The notes below the pieces were generated by a model. The model saw nothing but the letters and a program-made list of their open reading frames with translations, was not told the origin of the DNA and searched no databases. From Silanimonas sp965368785 (GTDB lineage Bacteria; Pseudomonadota; Gammaproteobacteria; Xanthomonadales; Xanthomonadaceae), in NCBI GenBank assembly GCA_965368785.1, contig CBDUOG010000016.1, forward strand, positions 1-36,035: a stretch of DNA of 36,035 nucleotides, given 5' to 3'. The translations under genes were made by a program, and so were the position numbers. Below, piece after piece: positions 16,917 through 25,570 of this stretch. Each line of letters begins with the position of its first letter. The stretch's first letter is position 1.

Positions 16917-16931
16917 ATAGACAGTGCCTAT
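16917..16931 (-). promoter_or_regulatory. OxyR-like operator half site (ATAG-N7-CTAT)
   Basis: ATAG, seven bases, CTAT matches the first two quarter sites of the E. coli OxyR consensus exactly. It is palindromic in its ends and lies between the oxyR start codon and its probable promoter. The next two quarter sites are poor (TTTA and TGAG at the expected spacing). Placement downstream of a promoter would fit negative autoregulation. A short motif, so chance cannot be excluded. Confidence 0.45.
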
Positions 16932-16951
16932 CGAAATATTTAGCATCATTG

Positions 16952-16979
16952 AGTTTACATATGCGCGCGGCGTTGGCAA
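16952..16979 (-). promoter_or_regulatory. Candidate oxyR promoter
   Basis: On the minus strand, TTGCCA (plus coordinates 16974-16979) is followed after 16 bases by TAAACT (16952-16957), each matching four of six consensus positions of a sigma-70 promoter. Transcription would begin near 16945 and run through the OxyR-like half site into oxyR. Confidence 0.3.
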
Positions 16980-17151
16980 ACCTGTCTGGCTCAACGAATC
17001 GGATGTATTCTTTTATTCTCGTTAGTCGGCCGGACAGCGCTGCCCGTGCAATTGGACAAGCGATCAGGATACGCTAAGGACCTCACAAGCATTATCGCGT
17101 CGAAGTGGAGATTTCGTTCTCAGCATTCTTAGCGATTGGAACAAGTAAGCG

Positions 17152-18036
17152 ATGAGTAGTGAAATGGTTGGCCAACGCGTACAAGACATACTGGCGCAAG
17201 CAGTCCGTCTGCGCCCCAGGTCCGCGGGAGACGATTTAGCGGAGTGGGCCGCATCGGTTAGACATTTACTGCAACATGTACTGCAAAAGGATTATTCGTG
17301 GATCTTGTCGCATTCGCAGGATCCGATAAGCGATGCTGAACATGAGTTGTTTAAGACGTTGCTGCAACGCCGAATAGAGGGTGAGCCAGTGGCTTACTTG
17401 ACTGGCTTTCGAGCTTTCTGGAAAGCGAACCTGGCGGTTGATAAATCGACACTAATCCCGCGACCTGAAACCGAGACTTTGGTTGAGGCCGCATTGTCGG
17501 TACTGGCACAAGATACAAATGCTTCGGTTCTGGATTTAGGTACAGGTAGCGGCGCGATCGCGATAGCCTTAGCCATGGAACGCCCGGGTGCTCGCATTAC
17601 TGCTGTGGATTGTTGCGCGCGTGCGCTCGAGATGGCTCGCGCAAATGCACAGGAACACGGCGTGCCGGCGCTGCGGTTTGTGCACAGTGATTGGTTCGCA
17701 GCAGTAGCCGATCAACGCTTCGATCTAATCGTCAGCAATCCGCCCTACATCGCCGAAGACGACCCACACTTAAGTCAGGGTGATGTTCGCTTTGAGCCAC
17801 GCACTGCGCTGGTATCCGGCACCGATGGGCTCGATGCTATTCGCACGATTGTCGGGCAATCGATTAGTCATTTGCATAGCGCAGGCTGGCTGATGTTTGA
17901 GCATGGAAGCGATCAGGCAGTGGCTGTGGCCGAATGTCTGCATGCTGCCGGGTTTGTCGAAGTTTCCACGCGTCAGGATTTAGAAGGACGCGACCGGGTA
18001 ACCATTGGTCAGTACCACATGCCTGATCAGGCCTGA
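17152..18036 (+). CDS. prmC: Peptide chain release factor N5-glutamine methyltransferase PrmC (HemK)
   Basis: PrmC methylates the glutamine of the GGQ motif in release factors RF1 and RF2, raising termination efficiency. The 294-residue protein has the N-terminal helical domain ending in EPVAYLTGFRAFW (PrmC-type), LIPRPETETLV, the S-adenosylmethionine site VLDLGTGSGAIAIALA and the substrate-binding N196-P197-P198-Y199 within SNPPYIAEDDPHL. FEPRTALVSGTDGLD and the ending LEGRDRVTIG are also typical. It is alone here, not next to prfA. ATG 17152 has only a weak ribosome site. The 3' end overlaps the convergent dxs by 10 bases. The paralogue PrmB is less likely because of the EPVAYL/LEGRDR features. 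Confidence 0.93.
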   Translation: MSSEMVGQRVQDILAQAVRLRPRSAGDDLAEWAASVRHLLQHVLQKDYSWILSHSQDPISDAEHELFKTLLQRRIEGEPVAYLTGFRAFWKANLAVDKSTLIPRPETETLVEAALSVLAQDTNASVLDLGTGSGAIAIALAMERPGARITAVDCCARALEMARANAQEHGVPALRFVHSDWFAAVADQRFDLIVSNPPYIAEDDPHLSQGDVRFEPRTALVSGTDGLDAIRTIVGQSISHLHSAGWLMFEHGSDQAVAVAECLHAAGFVEVSTRQDLEGRDRVTIGQYHMPDQA

Positions 18037-19931
18037 GCTTTTTGCGCTCCGGCGGCCTGCAGCAAATCCGGCCAGCGAGCCAAAATAGCCTGACGAATGC
18101 CTGGAGCATCAATACCTGCTTCAGCTAGAAGTTCTTCGCGCGAACCGTGTTCCTGAAACGCATCAGGCAACCCCAGCATCAGCACTGGCGTAGTTACCCT
18201 GGCCGCTTGCAGCAGCTCTGCAACGCCAGAGCCCGCACCACCGGCAATGACATTATCTTCAATCGTAACGATGCCTTGATGCTCGGCAGCCATACGCAGG
18301 ATGAGTTCTCTGTCCAGGGGGCGAACAAACCGCATGTTGATCAGGCTAAGTCCGAGGCTCTCGGCCACTTGTTGCGCTGCCGGTACGACTGCACCGAATG
18401 CAAGTAGCACAACGTGTTCACCGCGAAGGCGAAGCTCAGCCTTGCCGATGCTCAATGGCTCCAGATCGGTTCCGGGAGCTACGCCAATGCCTTTGCCTCT
18501 GGGGTAGCGCACCGCGGCCGGGCCGGGGTACTGATACGCCGTGCTCAGCATTTTGCGGCATTCGGCTTCATCGGATGCCGCCATGAGCAGCATATTGGGA
18601 ACGCAGCGCAGAAAACTCAAATCAAGATTTCCGGCATGTGTTGATCCATCCGGACCAACGACGCCGCCGCGATCAATAGCAAACGTTACGTCTAAATTTT
18701 GGATCGCCACGTCATGCACTAATTGATCGTAGCCACGTTGCAAAAACGTGGAATAAATTGCTACGACCGGCTTCGCGCCTTCGCACGCCATCCCAGCAGC
18801 CAGGGTGACCGCGTGTTGCTCGGCGATCGCGGTATCAAAATAGCGCAGCGGGAATTCTCTGCTGAATTCAACGAGGCCCGAACCTTCACGCATTGCGGGT
18901 GTAATGCCCATCAGGCGCTCATCTGAACGCGCCATATCGCACAACCATTGTCCAAAAACATCGGTATAGCTAAGCGCACCTGAGACTGACTTAGCGACGC
19001 CTTTGTGCGGATCAAATGGGCCCACAGCATGATAGCCAATCTGATCGCCTTCAGCGCGCTCATAGCCTTTGCCCTTAACCGTAATCAGATGCAGCAGCTG
19101 CGGACCTTTGAGACCCTTAAGATTTTTTAATGTATTGAGCACCGAGTCGATGTCGTGCCCATCGACCGGGCCCGAATAATGAAAGCCCATTTCCTCGAAT
19201 AGGGTGGATGGCACTAGCATGCCTTTCCAATGTTCTTCCCAGCGCTTCATAAAGCGCGCCGCCGGGCTTGTGCGTTTGTCACCGAGTATTTTCTTGCCTC
19301 CCTCTCGCAGACTATTTACCGCGCGACTCGACATCAGTTTGCCGAGCATTTTGGTCAGCCCGCCGACATTTTCCGAGATCGACATCCGGTTATCGTTCAG
19401 CACAACCAACAGGTCGGGCTCCGGATCCATGCCGCCTGCGTGATTCAGCGCTTCATACGCCATGCCTGCGGTCATTGCACCATCGCCAATGACCGCGACA
19501 ACACGTCGCCCATCACCCTGGCGCGAGAGCGCAACCGACATACCCAGCGCCGCAGAAATCGATGTTGACGAGTGTCCAACGCCGAAGGTGTCAAACTCAG
19601 ACTCCCCGCGTTTAGGGAATGGCGCGAGTCCGCCTTTCTTCTTGACCGAAGTAATCTGGCCGGCTCGACCGGTCAAAATTTTGTGCGGATAACATTGATG
19701 GCCGACATCCCAAACGATTCGATCATCGGGAGTCTCAAACAAATAATGCAGCGCGACGGTCAGCTCAATAACGCCCAATCCGGCTCCGAAATGGCCGCCA
19801 GATTGGCCAACCGATTCAATCAAGTACCGGCGCAACTCATCGGCTACCTGAGCCAAGTCCGTTTCGGGAATTTGGCGCAGATCGGCAGGGCTATGAATTT
19901 TTGAGAGTAGGGGGTAAAGCGTGCTGTCCAT
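18027..19931 (-). CDS. dxs: 1-deoxy-D-xylulose-5-phosphate synthase
   Basis: Dxs condenses pyruvate and glyceraldehyde-3-phosphate, using thiamine diphosphate, as the first step of the MEP isoprenoid pathway, feeding ubiquinone and undecaprenyl phosphate. The protein of 634 residues has SGGHFGAGLGVIELTVALHY, WDVGHQCYPHKILTGR, the thiamine-diphosphate motif GDGAMTAGMAYEALNHAG with the following NDNRMSIS, and in the second half the IAEQHAVTLAAGMA motif with the catalytic Glu, and the C-terminal transketolase domain. The frame opens at TTG 19949, but ATG 19929-19931 (MDSTLYPLL) fits the family start. It is 115 bases downstream of the receiver-like hypothetical gene. The 3' end overlaps prmC by 10 bases. 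Confidence 0.96.
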   Translation of the reverse strand: MDSTLYPLLSKIHSPADLRQIPETDLAQVADELRRYLIESVGQSGGHFGAGLGVIELTVALHYLFETPDDRIVWDVGHQCYPHKILTGRAGQITSVKKKGGLAPFPKRGESEFDTFGVGHSSTSISAALGMSVALSRQGDGRRVVAVIGDGAMTAGMAYEALNHAGGMDPEPDLLVVLNDNRMSISENVGGLTKMLGKLMSSRAVNSLREGGKKILGDKRTSPAARFMKRWEEHWKGMLVPSTLFEEMGFHYSGPVDGHDIDSVLNTLKNLKGLKGPQLLHLITVKGKGYERAEGDQIGYHAVGPFDPHKGVAKSVSGALSYTDVFGQWLCDMARSDERLMGITPAMREGSGLVEFSREFPLRYFDTAIAEQHAVTLAAGMACEGAKPVVAIYSTFLQRGYDQLVHDVAIQNLDVTFAIDRGGVVGPDGSTHAGNLDLSFLRCVPNMLLMAASDEAECRKMLSTAYQYPGPAAVRYPRGKGIGVAPGTDLEPLSIGKAELRLRGEHVVLLAFGAVVPAAQQVAESLGLSLINMRFVRPLDRELILRMAAEHQGIVTIEDNVIAGGAGSGVAELLQAARVTTPVLMLGLPDAFQEHGSREELLAEAGIDAPGIRQAILARWPDLLQAAGAQKAQA

Positions 19932-20046
19932 TGGGGACTCGTCGTGCAACAGAGCACTATTTTCGGTTACTCGCGGGTCGACAGCAAGCTAATCAGCGAC
20001 ACGTCGATTCATAATTCAGGCAATTTGCGGGCAATCGGGCCCGGGT

Positions 20047-21045
20047 TTAGCCTTGGTTTGTGCTGGCAGCGTGCGAGGAGCGGCGTAATTTGCGCAAAAG
20101 CTTGCCGGTTTCTGCGCCGGATTGGGTTTTGATTTGTCCGCTGGAAAGGCCTGCGTTCAAAAAATTACAGACTTCCGATTGCTTGATGCCACTTTTCTCG
20201 ACGAGCTCAGAAAGGCTTAAAGCATCGCGCATCAGTAGCGTGGCGAGCTTGAAATGGTCTGGAAACCGGCGTTCGATATGAGGCCATTGGGTGAGGCGAT
20301 ATTTATCATTTGCCGAATAATCCGCCAGGAGTATTCCTTCGCCCAGGCCATAGCCGAGGATCCAGGCCAAGCGGTGCAGCGGATAGGCGGACTGTGATCC
20401 TGCAGCGGGAACCGCGGCAATCGTCTGAATATCTGATGGGCTGATCGGCCGCTGCGCGTAGGGCAGCAGTTCGTCGATCTTGCCACCGCTATAGAACTGG
20501 TCGTGGGCTCGATCCAGTGTGATTGCCGGCATGGCAGAGGGCGTAAATCGCACCATCATCGCCAGCTCATCAGAGTTAATCCAATCCGATAGTCGCATTG
20601 CGCCGCCTGCGGCAGGTTGCGCGGCACTGGCGGTGAACACAGACCTGCGCGCCGCGGGAGTAGCCTGAGGCTCTTCGGCGCGCACCACGGGGTGCTCATG
20701 CGTGTTTTTTAGTATCCGATCGGACGTCGCGAGAATCGGAGTCTTTTGATTCAGCTTCGCCTCAATCTCGCTGAGCACTCGGCTCAATGCTTCGGGAGTG
20801 ACCGGTTTCCGCGCGAAAAACTCGGTCTCTGCCTTACTGCCTTGACTCATTCCCAAACACACGCGCCCCTGACCGCGCGCATTCAGCCAGATCATGTGCC
20901 CGTAAATTGAGTCGAGGTCGATCACGATCAGCTGCGCGTGCTCCTCACTGACGCTCGACCAATTCGCGGTTCCAGGCTGGCCCAGCAATTTTTTGAGCGC
21001 TAATTCCTCATTGCTGTTGAATCCAGAGAAATACAGACTCGGCAT
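20047..21045 (-). CDS. Hypothetical protein: receiver-like N-terminus and helix-turn-helix-like C-terminus
   Basis: No named family is recognised. The 332-residue protein has an N-terminal ~100 residues with the outline of a response-regulator receiver: LIVIDLDSIYG with D43 or D45 at the phospho-acceptor place and FFARKPVTPEAL with K80-P81 at the conserved Lys position. The acidic pair near the N-terminus is missing, so it is probably a pseudo-receiver. A low-complexity Ala/Pro linker (about 115-145) joins it to a C-terminal domain ending in LSLSELVEKSGIKQSEVCNFLNAGL, which looks like a winged helix. Start chosen at ATG 21043-21045 with AAGAG upstream; a TTG two codons earlier is less likely. 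It is divergent from hrpA, about 76 bases apart, and upstream of dxs. Confidence 0.75.
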   Translation of the reverse strand: MPSLYFSGFNSNEELALKKLLGQPGTANWSSVSEEHAQLIVIDLDSIYGHMIWLNARGQGRVCLGMSQGSKAETEFFARKPVTPEALSRVLSEIEAKLNQKTPILATSDRILKNTHEHPVVRAEEPQATPAARRSVFTASAAQPAAGGAMRLSDWINSDELAMMVRFTPSAMPAITLDRAHDQFYSGGKIDELLPYAQRPISPSDIQTIAAVPAAGSQSAYPLHRLAWILGYGLGEGILLADYSANDKYRLTQWPHIERRFPDHFKLATLLMRDALSLSELVEKSGIKQSEVCNFLNAGLSSGQIKTQSGAETGKLLRKLRRSSHAASTNQG

Positions 21046-21121
21046 ACTCAACTCTTGAGTGGTGTTTGAGCCTGAAGTATTGGCTCTGGGAGCGCTTTGG
21101 TCAATGCTCAGGACTGCTAGA

Positions 21122-24100
21122 ATGGCGGTTCCAGTTACATCTCAGGACCTGTGCGCATTGGATCGGCGGATATACCAAGCATTAAGCCGCGACCGTTCGC
21201 GACTCATAAGGGCTGCCGCGGTCGCAGCGAAGCCCGACGCAACGGATACCCATCGCCGACATTTTGAGCAGCTACTGGCCCAGTCATTGGTGGCAGTACA
21301 AAGCCGCCGCAATGCGTTGCCCGAGCCCAGGCTTAATTCAGAATTGCCGATTTACGCCCATGCCGACAAATTAGTCGAGCTGATTCAAAGCGAGCAAGTC
21401 ATTATTGTGGCTGGCGAAACCGGTTCGGGTAAAACAACCCAATTGCCGCAACTGTGTTTGGCCGCCGGACGTGGTCAGACCGGAATGATCGGTTGCACCC
21501 AGCCGCGCAGAATCGCCGCGCGAAGTGTCGCCAAGCGAGTCGCCGACGAGTTGCAAGTCAGTCTCGGTAGCTTCGTTGGATATCAAGTGCGTTTTGAAGA
21601 GCGCGTGCAAGAAACGACCGGCATCAAGTTCATGACGGACGGAATTTTGCTCGCTGAACTACAGACAGATCGTTGGTTTAGCGCGTACGACACCATCATC
21701 ATTGATGAGGCGCATGAGCGTAGTCTCAATATTGATTTCTTGTTGGGCTATCTCAAGGGCCTACTTCGCCGGCGCCCCGACTTAAAACTTATTGTTACTT
21801 CGGCGACGATCGATACGCAGCGATTCTCCGAGCACTTTAATAATGCTCCGGTAGTTAATGTTGAGGGCAGGGGCTATCCGGTTGAACTGCGGTATCGTGG
21901 TCCGGCCGAGGGCAAGGCCGAAGACGATGTCGATATTAACGAGGCAATCGCGCGCTGCTGCGATGAGTTTTTCGCCGAGCACCGTGGTGCTGATGGCGGT
22001 GATGTGCTGGTGTTCTTGCCGGGTGAGCGCGAGATCCGTGAGGCCCACCATCATTTGCAAAAACGAAAGTTCCGCCACGTGGCAATTCTCCCTCTGTACG
22101 CACGTTTGTCAGCAAAAGATCAAGATCAGGTTTTTTCGCCGTCCGCGCAAAGACGAATAGTTTTGGCAACCAATGTCGCTGAGACTTCGCTCACGGTGCC
22201 CCGGATCGCTTGCGTTATCGACACCGGCGTCGCACGGGTAAAGCGTTACAGCCCCCGCAGCAAAATGGATCGCTTGCACATAGAGCCGATCTCGCAAGCC
22301 AGCGCTGATCAACGAAAGGGCCGCTGCGGTCGCGTGCGCTCAGGGATTTGTTTTCGGCTGTATGCGGATGTTGATTTTCAGACACGCGCAGAGTTCACCG
22401 ATCCTGAAATTCACCGCAGTTCGCTGGCCGGCGTGGTTCTGCGCATGTTGTGGTTGCGCCTGGGCCACATTGAAGAGTTTCCATTTATTGACCCGCCCGA
22501 TTCGCGCTCAGTCAAAGACGGCTGGCAGTTGCTGTCCGAACTCGGCGCGGTTGGCGCGGCCCGGCAGTTAAGCGACCTCGGTCGAGAAATGGCTCAACTG
22601 AGCATCGATGTAAAATTGGCCCGGATTCTGGTTGAGTCAAAGCGGCGCGGCTGCCTCAAAGAAGCACTGACGATATGCTCGTTTCTGGGCACACAGGATC
22701 CGCGTGAAAGGCCTGCGGACGCACGACAAGCAGCCGATGAAGCCCATGCCAAGCACGCCGATGAGCGCTCCGAGTTTGTCGGGTTCTTAAAGCTCTGGGC
22801 GGCCTATCTGAAGGCACGCGAAGAACTGAGTCAGTCGAAGTTGCGTGATTGGTGTCGACACGAGTTCTTGAGCTATATGCGGATGCGCGAATGGCATGAT
22901 CTGCATCGGCAACTCAATTTGCAGTCTCAGGGCTTAAAGTGGACTAGCAATTCGCAGCCTGCCGAGTATGACCAATTGCACCGCGCGCTAATAACTGCGT
23001 TCTCCTGTGAGATAGGGCGCAAGTCCGAGCGCGGTATCTACGAGGGGCCGCGCGGACGCAAATACCAGATCTTTCCGGGTTCGACACTGTTTAAGAGCCC
23101 GCCGGCGTGGATGGTCAGCGCGCAGATTCTGGATACGCAAAAAGTCTGGGCAATGTGCAATGCAAAAATTGAACCGCAGTGGGTTGTCGACTGCCTGCCG
23201 CACCTGCTATCACGAAAATCTTTCGATCCGCATTGGTCACGCAGGCAGGGAAAAGTCATTGCGCATGAGCAGATAAGTTTATTTGGTCTGGTGCTCATTG
23301 CAAAAAACCCCGTTCACTTCGGTGCACAAGACCCCGCGGCAGCGCGCGAAATCATGATTCGAGAAGGTCTGGTTACCGGTGAAGTAAACGCCCGGTGTGC
23401 GTTCCTCGCGCGCAATATGACCACTCTGGAAACGGCTCTTGAGCAAGAGGCTAAATTGCGTCGTGTAGGCATTATTGCCGACGAAGATTGGCAGGTAGCC
23501 TGGTATTTGGATCGGTTGCCCGCGGATGTTTGTAGCGTTTCCGGCTTAGAGAAATGGTACCAACGCCTGCCCGCCGAACAGCGCGCAAAGCTTGAATGGA
23601 AAGAGAGTGACCTGATCGTCGATGAAGACAGCAGTATTGACGCGTTTCCCGACTTTCTCAAAGTTGGCTCACTGAGACTAAAATTAAAGTATCACTTCGC
23701 GCCAGGGGCTGATGATGACGGAGTGAGTTTGGAAGTCCCAATTCACGTTCTGGGTGCGCTTGATTCTGCCCGGCTGAGTTGGTTGGTTCCCGGCTTGGTG
23801 CAAGAGAAAACGACGGCGTTGATAAAGTCCTTGCCAAAAAGCCTGCGTAAGAATTTCGTGCCGGCCCCGGATTTTGCCAAAGCATTCATCTCGGCTTATC
23901 CGGCCGCTGACGTTGATTCATTAGAGTCGGCGCTTGCACGCTACCTCAAAAAGGCCACGGGCTGTCAGATCAGTGCGGTTGACTTTGATTCCATGCAATT
24001 ACCACCCCACCTCAATTTTTTGCTGGTGTTGCTCGATGATGCCGGTCGTGAGCTGGCCCGCGGACGAAAGCTCGAGGAGTTAACGCAGCGCTATTCAGTG

Positions 24101-24988
24101 GAAGCTCAAAAGGCCTTTGCGGACAGGGCCGGGGAGCATATACAGCAGTCCGGTTTAGAGGATTTCCCGGAGGGTGGTGTAGCGGATTCAATCAGCACTG
24201 AAGCCGGTTTGGTCGCATTTCCCGCGCTTGCGCTCGCTGAAGGCGTGCTTGCGGTAGACGTATTTTCTGATCGTTCCAGCGCCGATCGCGCGCACCGCGA
24301 GGCAGTGGTTGAGCTGATTCGTCGCAAGCTAGAGGCCAATACCCGGAAGATCAAAAAACAGTTGCCATTAGATTCACGTATCGAGCTTGCCTACGCAGCG
24401 ACCAATGCACTAGGCACCCTTGCCGATGAGCTAAGCAGCGCGGCGTTCTTACAGCTGGCGTCTCCTGATGCCGCTCATATAAGAACAGCGGAGCAATTCA
24501 ATGCGCGTATCGAGAGCGTTCGCAAAGGACATTTTTCAGCAGCAATTGAGCTGCTCAAGGTGCTTGAAGAAGTCCTGGCCTTGAGTATCGAAGTTCGTGC
24601 AGAGTTGGAGTCGAACTTGATCGGGTGGGCTGCTGAAAACCTGAGTGATGCTCGTCGCCATCTTGATGAGCTGCTCGTGCCGGGTTTTTTGGCTCAGACC
24701 GGTGCTGAAAACCTGACTGAGATGCCGCGCTATTTACGGGCGTTGAAGACACGCGTTTCTAGAGCCAAACTCGATCCGGCAAAAGATCAGCAGAAAATGC
24801 TAGAGCTCAAAGTATTTGACGATGCGTTACAGAAAGCGCGCTGCACAGGTCTGATCAATAAACCGCCATGGCAGCAGCTGCGTTGGGATCTGGAAGAATT
24901 TCGGGTTTCGCTATTTGCGCAGGAGCTTGGCACGAAACGTACGGTTTCGGCCAAGCGCCTCGCTAAGCAAATAGAAAAACTTACTTGA
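21122..24988 (+). CDS. hrpA: ATP-dependent DEAH-box RNA helicase HrpA
   Basis: HrpA is a large DExH helicase acting on mRNA and stalled ribosomes. With the start at ATG 21122 the protein has 1288 residues, as in E. coli (about 1300). Walker A is GETGSGKTT (98-106); Walker B is D195-E196-A197-H198; SATIDTQRFSEHF is motif III; then the second RecA domain (VLATNVAETSLTVPRIACVIDTG and QRKGRCGR), the helicase-associated and OB-fold domains, and the long C-terminal extension typical of HrpA. The frame opens at GTG 21059, but ATG 21122 has an AGGA site eight bases upstream and matches the family N-terminus better. The 3' end overlaps the small periplasmic-protein gene by 8 bases. Confidence 0.95.
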   Translation: MAVPVTSQDLCALDRRIYQALSRDRSRLIRAAAVAAKPDATDTHRRHFEQLLAQSLVAVQSRRNALPEPRLNSELPIYAHADKLVELIQSEQVIIVAGETGSGKTTQLPQLCLAAGRGQTGMIGCTQPRRIAARSVAKRVADELQVSLGSFVGYQVRFEERVQETTGIKFMTDGILLAELQTDRWFSAYDTIIIDEAHERSLNIDFLLGYLKGLLRRRPDLKLIVTSATIDTQRFSEHFNNAPVVNVEGRGYPVELRYRGPAEGKAEDDVDINEAIARCCDEFFAEHRGADGGDVLVFLPGEREIREAHHHLQKRKFRHVAILPLYARLSAKDQDQVFSPSAQRRIVLATNVAETSLTVPRIACVIDTGVARVKRYSPRSKMDRLHIEPISQASADQRKGRCGRVRSGICFRLYADVDFQTRAEFTDPEIHRSSLAGVVLRMLWLRLGHIEEFPFIDPPDSRSVKDGWQLLSELGAVGAARQLSDLGREMAQLSIDVKLARILVESKRRGCLKEALTICSFLGTQDPRERPADARQAADEAHAKHADERSEFVGFLKLWAAYLKAREELSQSKLRDWCRHEFLSYMRMREWHDLHRQLNLQSQGLKWTSNSQPAEYDQLHRALITAFSCEIGRKSERGIYEGPRGRKYQIFPGSTLFKSPPAWMVSAQILDTQKVWAMCNAKIEPQWVVDCLPHLLSRKSFDPHWSRRQGKVIAHEQISLFGLVLIAKNPVHFGAQDPAAAREIMIREGLVTGEVNARCAFLARNMTTLETALEQEAKLRRVGIIADEDWQVAWYLDRLPADVCSVSGLEKWYQRLPAEQRAKLEWKESDLIVDEDSSIDAFPDFLKVGSLRLKLKYHFAPGADDDGVSLEVPIHVLGALDSARLSWLVPGLVQEKTTALIKSLPKSLRKNFVPAPDFAKAFISAYPAADVDSLESALARYLKKATGCQISAVDFDSMQLPPHLNFLLVLLDDAGRELARGRKLEELTQRYSVEAQKAFADRAGEHIQQSGLEDFPEGGVADSISTEAGLVAFPALALAEGVLAVDVFSDRSSADRAHREAVVELIRRKLEANTRKIKKQLPLDSRIELAYAATNALGTLADELSSAAFLQLASPDAAHIRTAEQFNARIESVRKGHFSAAIELLKVLEEVLALSIEVRAELESNLIGWAAENLSDARRHLDELLVPGFLAQTGAENLTEMPRYLRALKTRVSRAKLDPAKDQQKMLELKVFDDALQKARCTGLINKPPWQQLRWDLEEFRVSLFAQELGTKRTVSAKRLAKQIEKLT

Positions 24989-25478
24989 TGCGCTTGACCC
25001 TGGCGCGCGTGTTGTAACCGTCAACACGCAAGAACCAAGCGCCCATCATGCCCGGTTCAATCCGAACGGTGGGATTGTTAGCCTTAACTGATAAGCGTGT
25101 GGATGAGTCGGTCGTTTGCCATATCTGGCCGTTCTCTAAAACGAATTGGTCGCCCATCTTCTCCCATCCGTGGAACTCACCCTTAATCGTGCTGACAATC
25201 GGGCCATCAGCCCGGGTATCTGCAAAAATTCCGCCGGAATTAAACCCTCGGGTATCGACAGGCGCTGGTGCAGCGACCGGTGCTGGTGCCTGCTCCGACA
25301 TTTCATTGCGAACCCAGTCGTTCAAGGCTTTGAGTTCCTCATCGCTCAACTTCTCGAGACCGGCTGCTTTAAACTCTGAATATGTCATGCGTTCTTCGAG
25401 GGATGAAAATTCCCCAGCCTGAACGACAACTGCGAATAAAGCGCTAACCGCAGCAATTAGAAAGATATGGCGACGCAT
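24981..25478 (-). CDS. Small secreted/periplasmic protein of unknown function
   Basis: The 165-residue protein has a clear signal peptide (MRRHIFLIAAVSALFAVVVQA, cleavage after Ala21). A helical part with KLSDEELKALNDWVRNEM and an Ala/Pro linker is followed by a beta-rich C-terminal module: GEFHGWEKMGDQFVLENGQ, IWQTTDSSTRLS, then PTVRIEPGMMGAWFLRVDG. Similar modules occur in periplasmic hypothetical proteins of proteobacteria, as I recall; function unknown. ATG 25476-25478 has an AGGAG ribosome site at six bases. It is divergent from relA (92-base gap) and convergent with hrpA, overlapping by 8 bases. Confidence 0.85.
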   Translation of the reverse strand: MRRHIFLIAAVSALFAVVVQAGEFSSLEERMTYSEFKAAGLEKLSDEELKALNDWVRNEMSEQAPAPVAAPAPVDTRGFNSGGIFADTRADGPIVSTIKGEFHGWEKMGDQFVLENGQIWQTTDSSTRLSVKANNPTVRIEPGMMGAWFLRVDGYNTRARVKRIK

Positions 25479-25570
25479 GGGCTACTCCTGAACTTGTGGC
25501 TGCGCTAGTGTAAGACTAAATACCCCCCTGCGTCAGCCCAAACCGACCCAATCGCTTAGTATTACACTCT

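Noticed and set aside
18021..18050. GCCTGATCAGGC palindrome followed by a T run near the prmC stop as terminator
   Set aside because: A stem of only four pairs and the T run begins several bases later; too weak for an intrinsic terminator.
21059..21121. Earlier GTG start for hrpA
   Set aside because: The ATG at 21122 has an AGGA ribosome site and fits the known N-terminus; the earlier start lacks both.
25494..25522. TTGTGG-N17-TAAATA as relA promoter
   Set aside because: Spacing is ideal, but each element matches only three of six consensus bases.
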